From Thoreauomyces humboldtii (Eukaryota > Chytridiomycota > Chytridiomycetes > Spizellomycetales > Powellomycetaceae), in contig JADGJA010000544.1 in NCBI GenBank assembly GCA_027596035.1, forward strand, positions 1 through 15,471: a stretch of DNA of 15,471 nt, read 5' to 3'. A program made the position numbers and the translations under genes. Numbering within the stretch: the first letter of the stretch is position 1; each line of letters begins with the position of its first letter. The notes below the pieces were generated by a model. The model had not been told where the DNA came from. It did not search any database and worked only from the letters and a program-made list of their open reading frames with translations. Below are positions 1 to 8,307 of this stretch, one piece after another.

Positions 1-271
1 AGCGCCCATGACGGCGGTGAGTTCGCCGGGTCGGAAGGCACCGCTGCAGCTGTTGAGGATGACCTTCTCCTTTGTCTGTTGCGAGGCCAATGGGTTCTTC
101 TTCTTGACCGTGTTGTCCGGAGTGTTGACGCTGAACCGGATCTTGTCGAACGAGACTTGGTACCTGCCGAAAATGTCTTGTGTCAGATGGATGCATTTCA
201 GACGCACGAGAGTTGTGCGAGGCACTGGAAACGTACCCGTCGATCGACGAGATGATGTCCTTTGCAGACAT
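1..271 (-). CDS. ABCG (White-type) ABC transporter, N-terminal fragment
   Basis: Partial gene, running off the left edge. Exon 1 is 271-237 and exon 2 is 163-1 and beyond, with a 73-nt intron (donor GTACGT, CTGAC branch site, acceptor CGGCAG). The spliced protein begins MSAKDIISSIDGYQVSFDKI, enters the first strand of an ABC nucleotide-binding domain, has a Lys-rich loop (VKKKN), and ends at SGAFRPGELTAVMGA, which is the lead-in to the Walker A loop of ABCG transporters; Walker A itself lies outside the window. An in-frame TGA two codons upstream of the ATG at 271 supports this start. Family knowledge: ABCG proteins have the nucleotide-binding domain first, then the membrane domain, and export lipids, sterols or drugs. 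Substrate cannot be inferred. The continuous frame upstream of 164 is also open, so a longer N terminus is possible. Confidence 0.75.
   Translation of the reverse strand, partial: MSAKDIISSIDGYVSSASHNSRASEMHPSDTRHFRQVPSLVRQDPVQRQHSGQHGQEEEPIGLATDKGEGHPQQLQRCLPTRRTHRRHGR
164..236 (-). other. Intron 1 of the ABCG gene
   Basis: 73 nt with donor GTACGT, a CTGAC-like branch site about 20 nt before the acceptor, and acceptor GGCAG. Removing it joins the ATG exon to the ABC domain in frame. Because the intron itself has no stop in the downstream exon's frame, an unspliced reading is also open, so the call rests on splice-site quality and size. Confidence 0.65.
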
Positions 272-932
272 CGTTCAGTTGCCACGAAAGATTGGGCTGG
301 GATAGAGCAAGCGTTGCGAGTTGCCGTTGAAATCGTTGTGGATGGCAGACTCGACGATGCCACAGTATGCCAGCTTTGTGGTTTGGTCTGTTGTTCGTGT
401 AAAAGGTCGAGGAAAGGACCACGGACAAGGTTGAGATGCGGATCCTTTTCAAAGAAATATCCGGTTGAGATATGTGCTAGAGATGGGGCGCCCCCCTTCC
501 GTAATATGGAAGACATGGGGTTGCTGTAGACCCTGATTATCCCTGTGAGTGAAGTTCGCCAGAGGTCCGGGAGTGACGGGAGACCGCCGCCAGAGAGAGC
601 CCAACAAGGCAACAACAGCGAAGAACTCCGCCCTGCCACAAAAAAAAAGGAAAGGAAGACAGAAAATCAGCAGCAAGCTTGTGCAGCTCCGAAACTCCGG
701 TGAAATCTCCGTCCTGTTGCCTTCGCAGTAGGTGCTTTTGTTGATAGGCCAAGCCCTCCAACACCTGAGCGGCCGAGGAGTCATTATGTTTCGCCGGGAA
801 GGATGTACGGGCATTATTTGGGGAAACGTGAACTGTAGTCATAGTGGTATGTAAAGGCGAAAAAAAAAAAACAAGCAAGAGGACAGAGCCAGAAGTGGAG
901 ATGGAAACGTCTCCTGTAGGTATGAGTGAACC
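272..932. other. Interval between ABCG start and F-BAR stop; possible leader exons
   Basis: About 660 bp separate the ABCG start codon from the stop of the next minus-strand gene. It should hold the ABCG promoter and 5' leader. On the minus strand an intron-like 3' end is visible: a CTGAT branch-like site near 671 followed by a long pyrimidine tract and a GTGGCAG acceptor at about 633. Upstream of it an open frame from an ATG at 842 has good codon use, and another minus-strand stretch (about 375-278) reads like protein in a different frame. I could not connect these into a consistent gene. A poly(A/T) run lies at about 860-871. Confidence 0.4.
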
Positions 933-2928
933 TTATTGAACCGTTTCAGTAAAGTTGCTAGGAAAGAGGCCTTTTCTTCTCCGTCCGTTTTCCGAGCCCA
1001 ATCCTTCCCACCAACTGCGAGCAAAGCAGAGTAGATATCAGCGCGTTAGTCAAATGTCCTGTATCATGGGAGGACATGCTGACTCACCCGTCGTCATGCG
1101 TGGCAATGACCGGAATGAGCTGCCCCTTGCCGATGCTGAGCTCCTCCGCTGCCTGTGCCTGATAATCATACAGCACCCTGACGCTGAAAAGTACGGGCAT
1201 GCTCTCGGGCACCTCGTATGGATCATACTGGAAGGTGGCATCACCAGGAGCTGGAGGCTGCTGTTGCTGAGCAATTGGAGCTGCGGGGATGTTGCTGGAA
1301 GCGCTCGCGCGCCGGGATCCCACACCATTCGTGGATTCGTATGAGTACGGTGGGTGTTGGCTGCTAGGTTCGGGTTGGTAGGCGGCGGAGGAGGCGTGGG
1401 AGGGAAGATCAGAAACGCTGTTCTTTCGCGAAGAATCTTGCGTGCCGGTGTAGAAGTTGATGTACTGAAGGGGTGCTGCGCAGGTAATAAAACTGCGTCA
1501 GACTAGGCCGCTCTCTCGCCACGCCGAACCAAGTCTGCTTACGTGGGATTATAGATCCGGTGGTGCTTCGGTCTAGGAACCCTGCGAGATCCTTCTCAAA
1601 ATCGCAAGCTTCGAGCGAAACTCGGACGCGCTCACATGCCTAAACTCAAACAAGTGAGCACAACAAAACTGGTTGGTGATGGCCCGGAAAGCTCGCAGCT
1701 GCTCACCTCGTCATCAGCAACGCACACCCCGGAAAGGAAATTTGCGTAGTTCCAGACGTTACCGCGCAGGAAGTGAAACCGGTCTTCCTCGAGTTTTTGG
1801 CATTCCTGAAACGTCCAGCATGAATTCGTCAGAATTCCCTGTCCTCACTCTCGTCGTAGTCATCCTAGCTTACATTGCAAGCGGTAGTGAAATCTTGTAC
1901 CCATTTAGTGTGGATCTCGTTCAGTTTGTCTACACCTGACAGGTACTCCGAATCGGCTGCCTTGGCTTGCGCCTGCGTCTTTTGTAACCTCTGTTTTGCC
2001 TGATATCACATCGAATGAGATCAGAAATCTCCTCAGCAGAGTGATATTTAGTTCGAGTCGATACCTTCTCCGCATCTTTGGATGCTGGGTCCGGCCTTGC
2101 TTGGGCCAATTGTGCAGCTTCTGTGCATTTGCTGTCATAGCGTTCCTTGGCTTTCTGCACCATACCGGCCTGGGCCGCCTTCGCTTTTTGATGCTTCTCC
2201 ACGATCATGTTGTGCTAATCCCCATTAGGCATTGTGATGAGCTGGTGGCGTGGCAACGTGATCCCGCGCTTTCCGACCATACATTCTTCCGCATGGCACT
2301 TTGAGTAGCGATGAAGTCACCCAGCGGCTTCTCGAGCTTCACTCGGATTTCTTGCGCGAGCTCCAAATGGGCCTTTCCGCCTTTGTCGATCTCGGCTTTG
2401 ACTACCTCCAATGAATCGCGTAGTGTGCTGATGATCATGAGAGAGATTAGTATTCGCTTCGAATATCGCTCAAGGCTCGATAACCCGAGAAGTTCGTCGC
2501 ATCCTTGCTCATTTCTCCTGAGGAAGATGTACGGCACAACACGACTCTTGCCTCGCGTGCTTCAAATTCGGATCGCACACTGCACAAACGTGTTCCGCGC
2601 TGCAGTGACCCAGCCCCCACCGCCCGCGAACAAACCCCCACCTCCTCTTTGAGGTCCTTACCCAATCTCCTCCCTCGGACTGAAGTTCTTTGCGAGCTTC
2701 GCCATGCGTTTGCCGTAGTCTTCCTCAATGAGCGCCCGCTCCTTCAGCATCGCATGCAGCTCCTCGCAGACGTGTTTCCCCTGCTTCATACGCTGCATGA
2801 GCACTTCGAGGCCCTTGTCACTGTCGCCCTACAGAACAACAAGAAATGATTGGAATGATGGTAGGCTTGAATGAAACCCCTCTTCGCTGAGATACCCAGA
2901 AGCTGTTGGAGAATGACATTTTCTCCAT
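933..2928 (-). CDS. F-BAR and SH3 domain protein (Cdc15/Imp2/Hof1/PSTPIP type)
   Basis: Nine exons: 2928-2896, 2828-2662, 2427-2283, 2214-2065, 1999-1874, 1805-1707, 1639-1543, 1475-1088, 1014-933; 428 aa. The start (MEKMSFSNSFW, context GCCGCCATGG) and GLEVLMQRMKQGK, ELHAMLKERALIEEDYGKRM, GTLRDSLEVVKAEID and VWNYANFLSGVC are hallmarks of the F-BAR fold (about 1-275). An approximately 90-residue Ser/Pro/Gln-rich linker follows, then an SH3 domain (about 366-425: VLYDYQAQAAEELSIGKGQL, DDGWWEGLG, KGLFPSNF). Family role: the F-BAR dimer binds curved plasma membrane and the SH3 recruits proline-rich partners; fungal relatives organise the cytokinetic actin ring, septum or endocytic patches. The short linker makes it closer in layout to animal PSTPIP1 than to the long-linker yeast Cdc15/Hof1, so which fungal orthologue it is remains open. 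Confidence 0.93.
2428..2661 (-). other. Unusually long intron 2 of the F-BAR gene
   Basis: 234 nt, against 65-73 nt for the seven other introns of this gene. Donor GTAAGG, branch ACTAAT, acceptor ATCATCAG. Splicing it out joins EEIG to TLRDSLEVV with perfect F-BAR continuity, so no constitutive exon is missing. The transcript strand near the donor carries G runs (plus-strand C runs at about 2609-2647) that could form a G-quadruplex. Confidence 0.85.
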
Positions 2929-3215
2929 GGCGGCGAGTTTCGATTCCGCAAGAATGGTGAAGGTGAGACCCTGCACAGAGCCCTTCAAATGGAGGGTATT
3001 TGGGAACCTCGGATAACAGCTGACGGTAGAGAACGCACTGAACTCAGAGTAGATCGGCGCACCAGGTGATGGTAAGGGGGCTAACTTTTGGTGTCTGCGG
3101 CCGCGGCCGCTTTTTGCTCCAACACGCGAATCATCATGCCGACGCGCTGGCGCTGCTTTGCGTCCTCACCCTTTTGACAATTCCAAACGCAACTCCCCTT
3201 TGCCTTCATACTCGC
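2929..3215. promoter_or_regulatory. Divergent promoter region, F-BAR gene / FAD synthetase
   Basis: 287 bp between two divergently transcribed start codons; it must hold both 5' leaders and core promoters. The most visible element is a 14-bp perfect palindrome at 3097-3110. No convincing TATA box was seen. Short antisense open frames here do not join into a gene. Confidence 0.5.
3097..3110. promoter_or_regulatory. 14-bp GC palindrome in the divergent promoter
   Basis: GCGGCCGCGGCCGC is its own reverse complement and contains overlapping CGG/CCG half-sites of the kind bound by fungal Zn2Cys6 transcription factors. Function is inferred from sequence only. Confidence 0.35.
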
Positions 3216-4321
3216 ATGCAGCAATCAACGGCACCTTCTTCCCCTCCCGCGTCAGCGAGTCTGCCGTCGCCCCCTGGGTCCCCATCTTACGCTTATGTGT
3301 CCACTGCAGCCATTGAATTCTCGCCTCTCGACGACGTGCAGCGAGTTGTCGGAAGAGAAAAGGGCAGTCCGATAGCGACGACCGTAGCAGGGACGTACGA
3401 CATAATACGTGAATCTTTGAGGAGATATGGGTATGTTCCTTTCGCGACTTCAGGTTTTTTATCGGCAGTGTCAAGCTTACTCTTGCGTTTTATGGTTTCT
3501 CTCAGACGAGAGGGGTTGGCTCTGAGTTTCAATGGTGGAAAGGACTGCACCGTTCTGCTGCATCTATTGTATGCCGCTCTGCAGCAAGATGAGCTAGAGA
3601 ATCCGACCGGTCGGCCAATTGTCATAGATACCCTCTACGTGGCGCACACAGATTCGTTCCCGGAGGTTGATGAATTCGTGGACTTTGCGGAACATCGGTA
3701 CACAATGCCCAGGCAGAAAGGTTTTATTATTGAACGTCACGGCTGAGACCCACTTGGATGACATTATACAGATACGGATTGAAGTTGGTGAAGATCTATG
3801 GTCCAATGAAGCCTGGTATACAGAGCTTCTTGGAGCTTCACAAAGGGGTGAAAGCTATGCTTGTCGGAACGCGGCGTACTGATCCTTTCGGAGGTAGGAT
3901 ACTTGTCTGTCGTAAAGACAACTACTGAGCCACCGTCTTTGTCGCTGGCCTCGGGACTCACACTTGCCCTGCATATTGCCTAGAATCCCTATCGCCATTT
4001 CAAATGACCGATCCGGGGTGGCCGCCACTAATGCGCGTGCACCCGATTCTGGATTGGAATTACGCAATGATATGGCAGGCCATTGACGAACTACGAATAC
4101 CCTACTGCGTGTTATACGAACATGGGTATGTTGGTACCACTTTACCTTCGAGCTTTCTGCCTTCTCATCTGCTTCCGCCGCGCAGCTATACATCTTTAGG
4201 AGGGACTGGCAACACGCACGCAAATCCCGCGTTGGCAAATTCAGCGAGGAGCTGCGGCTACGATCCTGCATACAAACTGCTTGATGGGACACGGGAGAGA
4301 GACGGGAGGGTGAAGAAGTAG
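3216..4321 (+). CDS. FAD1: FAD synthetase (FMN adenylyltransferase), PAPS-reductase-like
   Basis: Five exons: 3216-3430, 3506-3697, 3772-3893, 3984-4125, 4186-4321; 268 aa. It adenylates FMN with ATP to give FAD (EC 2.7.7.2), the last step of flavin cofactor synthesis, in the eukaryotic fold related to PAPS reductases. Visible motifs: the PP-loop-like LSFNGGKDCTVLLHLL, HTDSFPEVDEFVDFAE, KIYGPMKPGIQSFLELH, LVGTRRTDPFGG (the family's conserved Arg and Asp), TDPGWPPLMRVHPILDW, and the C-terminal EHGYTSLGGTGNTHANPAL. The first about 35 residues are Ser/Pro-rich and not part of the domain. The ATG at 3216 is the best initiator; an in-frame ATG at 3066 would add 50 unlikely residues and intrude on the F-BAR promoter. 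Length is a little below yeast Fad1. Terminal residues DGRVKK match the family's end. Confidence 0.93.
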
Positions 4322-4765
4322 ACTAATGAAGGTACCTAGAACTACAACATCGGGATGTCAGGGAGGAAGTGCTCTGCCGGGAGGCAGGAATCAAATAGAC
4401 TAGTCGTGTATTTATCCTCCTTATTCTGGATCCTCACCGGACTTGGTACGGCAAAGGAACCCTTGCAAAGGCGACGGAAAGGCAGAGACGCTTTCAGCGG
4501 ATAAGGACCGACAAAGGACGACTCGCCCGGTACAGCAGAGCCATGCAGCTCGCAGCGTCTATGGCCCAAAACTGCGGCCATGACTCACGAGACTTGTGAT
4601 CAGATATGAAATTAACGGCAATGTTGACGGCGGGAATTCGAGCTTCCGATGGCGTGCGTAACCTTTTTACGTGCCTGTACAAATAGAGTTCAATCGGCTG
4701 CTCCAACAGCGATCTGGAGGAACAATGAGTGTTCCCGACCGTTACGCGGGCGAGAATGCGGTGCT
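4322..4765. other. Intergenic, convergent 3' ends
   Basis: 444 bp between the stop of the FAD synthetase (plus) and the stop of the MDR oxidoreductase (minus). It should contain both 3' UTRs and transcription ends. Short open frames on both strands show no motif, no splice logic and mixed codon use. I see no gene here. Confidence 0.6.
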
Positions 4766-6102
4766 TCAAAACTTTGCCTTGTCGGTCTCCGGAAGGATAC
4801 GGATGACGAGCTTCCCGAACTGCGACCCGTTCCTATTCTCAACGCGGTTATGCAAAGCAATTTGAATGCGTGCACGATACCGATCCGCGTAGAACCTACC
4901 TCATCTCTTGGAATGCCTGCTCGTAGTTAGCCAGGCCTTCGAACACTTTGCTGACGACCGGTCGAATACGATGCTCTGCCACGAACTCCGTCATTGCCTT
5001 GAACTCAACCTCGTTGCCCATGGTGCTACCGAGAATTGTGATCTGCTTCAGGAAAATACTGGGAAGAACAAGTGTTGCGGTCGGTCCAGTCGTCGAGCCG
5101 TATGTCACTAGGCGGCCGCCGGTTCTCAAAAGCTTGACGTAGCCAGCTATCGAATCGCCACCTGCTCCATCGATGACTGTGTCCAGAGGTTTCGGAAGCA
5201 AAGCTTGCAGCTTCTTTACCCAATCGGCTTAAGCAAATTATTGCGGGTATCAGCAGGATTTTAAACGGTTTAACTATCCGCTTGCCCGGCATACCATCTT
5301 TGTAGTTAACACCTCCAGTAGCGCCAAGAGCGACGGCGCGCTGTATCTTTTCGGGCGACGAGCTGGTGACGAAAACCTTGGCACCCGCCGCCACGGCAAA
5401 CTGAAGGGCAAACAGAGCCACTCCGCCACCGATGCCTGACACGAGAACGCACTTCCCATCCGAAACTTCGCCCCTCGTGAACGTTGCACGCCATGCAGTG
5501 AGACCGGCCAGCGGCAAGGCCGCAGCTTCGGTAAAGCTAAGATGGGATGGAATAGGATGAACGAGACGATGAGGGACCCGAATCTGTGTGGCAAATGTTC
5601 CTACTCGATATCAGATAATAAGAAACCGTCAACTCTTCGAGAGGTGAGGTTACAGTTTACCTGGAAATGGCAGAAGACCCAGCATGCCGTACTTTTCTGG
5701 ATCTTCGGGACCCAAGGGATCGCTCGCCCAGTTGAAGGACGGATTAATCTACTCCGATGTCAGTGTTGGAAGTTCCCGTGAGACTTTCCGAGCCCGTTCC
5801 TCTTCCCACTCAGGTTTCCTCACCAGCACACGCTCTCCGGTATCCGCTCGCACACCAGCTCCGTCACTTCCGAGTACACTCTCTGGGACAATACGAGGGT
5901 AGAGTCCTTGTCGGATGAAGACATCGCGATGGTTAAGCGCTGCGGCGTGGAGATTGACGAGCGTGGTCGTCGAGTCGCTGGCGGACTCGGAAGCGTTCAC
6001 CTTCACGGTACTTAGGTCGAGGGCATCGTACCGTGGTGGCTGCTTCGGACCATTGGCTTTGCGATCTTGAACTGGGGCGGGTTTCAGGACAAGCGCCTGC
6101 AT
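4766..6102 (-). CDS. MDR-family NAD(P)-dependent oxidoreductase (quinone reductase/ADH-like)
   Basis: Five exons: 6102-5824, 5748-5661, 5600-5295, 5227-4900, 4832-4766; 355 aa, the usual family length. An in-frame TAA seven codons upstream fixes the ATG at 6102. The N-terminal GroES-like domain shows ALNHRDVFIRQGLYP and GSDGAGVRADTGERVLINPS; then PLPF-type strand GLLPFPGTFATQIRVP, TEAAALPLAGLTAWRA, the Rossmann nucleotide loop VLVSGIGGGVALFALQFA, TSSSPEKI, YKDADWVKKLQALLP, IDGAGG, GRLVTYGSTTGP and a C-terminal FGKLVIRILPETDKAKF. The Cys/His/Glu ligands of zinc alcohol dehydrogenases are not seen (GSDGAG replaces GHE-G, NPS replaces the Cys loop), so a zinc-independent quinone, enone or aldehyde reductase is likelier. 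The substrate cannot be told. No targeting signal is obvious, so cytosolic is the default. Confidence 0.93.
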
Positions 6103-6946
6103 GTTGGCGGTGAGTTGCTTTTACACCGTTGCGGTGAAGTCAAGATGCCCAGCCGAGATGCCACCTCACATGACAAATGGAAGAAAGGAACGATAATACC
6201 GGTATGAGTCATACTCAGTTATTGGCCACACAGCCACCGCAACGTCCGGTGATGGCTCGCGAACGGCTCGCCGCTACGATGTTGCGAGGCGGCTTGTAAA
6301 AGAAGTTAGCGATACGAGGCGGCAATCATCCCATGCTGAAAAATTATAACGCTGCCTGGGTCGGTCATACTATAGTTTGAGTGATTGACTCTGCATGGGC
6401 TTCCTGGAAGTCATGTAACGTGTGGATGAAACTAAAACATGAAGAGCTCGCAATCGATGTTCAATATCGTCGAGACTAAGAGGTAGATTGCAGTGTAGTG
6501 CAAATGGCAGCAACAGTTATCCAGTGGTCACAACAAAGCGTTGCACTGCCCTCCGTCTCCTCTGACTTGTCCTTGCTCATCGCAGCGCATACCTCAAAGC
6601 GCTTTTCACAGAGATCTCAGCAAGAGTATCCGCAACCTCCACTCCATATCCATCGCTATTTCAAGCCGCTTTGATGCCGGAAACAGTGGAGCCCGGGTCA
6701 TACGGCCCTGTTTCTGAAAGTGCTTATTCGCACGCTGTCCAGCAAATATACAGTTCGAATGCAACTTTACCTTTGGGGATTACAGTAGAAACATGGTGGA
6801 CCCCGTTCTCTCTTGAGATTGTTTGGAATGACCTGCTCTTCACTTGAAAGATCAGCTGAAATCTGGCTAATTTTCCGACAGCCTCCGAGACAAGTGTCCA
6901 TAAAAACCAAAGGAAAGCTTCGGACTTGCCCTTTGGAGACCATGCG
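6103..6946. other. Divergent intergenic region, MDR gene / MATH-BTB gene, with a 57-codon ORF
   Basis: About 840 bp. It includes the MDR promoter and leader and the upstream part of the MATH-BTB gene. On the plus strand an ATG at 6674 opens 57 codons (stop 6845-6847) with protein-like composition (MPETVEPGSYGPVS...). A good acceptor with a CTAAT branch ends at 6881, suggesting an intron in the leader or a further 5' exon, but no donor in the right phase joins this ORF to the MATH exon. The first part, 6103-6670, is AT-richer and shows nothing I can name. Confidence 0.4.
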
Positions 6947-8226
6947 ATGTTGGGACATACAGAAGAGTTGAGCGGTTTCATGCAAAGGGGAGAGTGTCCT
7001 CCAGAAGGATGTCCTTCCTCAGTCAGTTATGTCGGTGAGCCTTACGAGGCATTTATCCATGCTCACGCACAGCAGCTTCGTTCACGTTTCTTAATTTCTC
7101 AGTGCACACATGGAAAATTCCGCAGTTATCCTCGCTAATCGCTTCACCTGCATCTATATCTACAACCGCCATGATAACCGGCCCCTGCTTTGCAGTCGAA
7201 GGCCACGCGTTTCGCCTTCGTCTTCAAACCACCCTGGCGACCATTCAACGAGTCTCGGTCCTCATTGCTGCGGTGCATGGACCTACCGATGTCCACTCTC
7301 TCGCGGGATGGCAGAGAACCGCTCACGTCGTGTTGAAGCTTCGTACACGGTTTAGCGGAAAGGATGAGTTCGCTACGATCTGCAACAAGGGAATTCGGCA
7401 GGTGTCTTGGGAGGCATCTGACGAGGAGCAAGAGGCGGAATGGAAGCCACTTTGCGAGGTGGAGATGCAGGAACTTGGAGAGGAGGTGGTGGTCCTGACG
7501 AAAGTATTTGCCCATGAAGATCTGGGACGATCTGATCCGAACCGGGGAGGAGACGAGGTTGCGACAGATGACGGAATCTCACCGAAGGAGCTGTGCGACG
7601 AAGTCTCGCTTGCGGACGTACATCTGGTCTTGGGCGATGTGGCGATTCCCGTCAGCAGGGCGGTGCTGGCACTCCGCAGCGACTACTTTCGACGACTGTT
7701 CGCTCATGAAAGTAGTCAAGTGAGCGCCGACTGCTCACTCGTTGACGTCAAAGTCGAAGATCGCAATAATGGGAACCTTTCGACGGCGGCAAACTCGGTG
7801 GCCACGCTCCCGCGGATCAGTCTTGACGAACCGGACGTTTGGGCATTCACTACGCTCCTACATTATCTCATCATGGGACTCGTTCCCCATCAGTCTTGCA
7901 CCGATCAAAACGCTGACAACTCGGACAACCGAGCTCTTCGACTCCTTCGCATCGCGACCAACTACAATTGTCCGTCTTTGCGATCCCGTGCCGTTCGAAG
8001 CATTCTCGCCTCTCTCACACCCGAAAACTGCGTTCAGTGGTTGTTCCGCCATTCAGATGACTATCCAGACCTCAGGGCTGATTTGCTTGACTACGTGGTC
8101 GGAAGATTTGACGAGGTCAAGATCGCCGACAGCTTTCAGGATCTCCTTTCCGAAGCTTCGCAGTTCCGAAGTTTCGCACCTATCATGATGGAAATATTTA
8201 CAAGAACGAGCATACGTAGATCATGA
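6947..8226 (+). CDS. MATH-like and BTB/POZ domain protein
   Basis: Two exons are supported: about 6947-7034 and 7103-8226, with a 68-nt intron (donor GTGAGC, acceptor TTTCTCAG); 403 aa from the ATG at 6947. Exon 2 opens with VHTWKIPQLSSL and then CFAVEGHAFRLRLQ, which resembles the start of a MATH domain (about 30-165); the acidic VEMQELGEEVVVLTKVF would close it. A BTB domain follows (about 196-320: SLADVHLVLGDVAIPVSRAV, LRSDYFRRLF, DVWAFTTLLHYLIMG), then a helical BACK-like tail. MATH-BTB proteins usually act as substrate adaptors of Cullin-3 ubiquitin ligases, binding the substrate by MATH and Cul3 by BTB. That role is inference. The BTB holds an insertion of about 30 residues. The first exon is uncertain; an internal ATG at 7171 would truncate the MATH start, and additional upstream exons are possible. 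Confidence 0.75.
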
Positions 8227-8307
8227 GTTGCTCATCTAGTACTAATCTTTTGATTGCTCTTCGTGAGCGAGAAGAACCTATCCTGGATCTATCGAAATCT
8301 CCATCCT

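Noticed and set aside
8..529. 173-codon plus-strand open frame at the left edge
   Set aside because: It lies antisense to the ABCG exon, has no recognisable domain and reads as the shadow of the minus-strand open frame.
3166..3474. Minus-strand frame with protein-like ends (KKVPLIAACEYEGKGELRLE, and a second frame ending AAAADTKS)
   Set aside because: The two pieces are in different frames with no intron of usual size joining them, and they overlap the FAD synthetase first exon and promoter. Taken as chance antisense frames.
4342..4769. Minus-strand frames after the FAD synthetase
   Set aside because: No family motif; the interval is the shared 3' region of two convergent genes, and the MDR stop codon lies at 4766.
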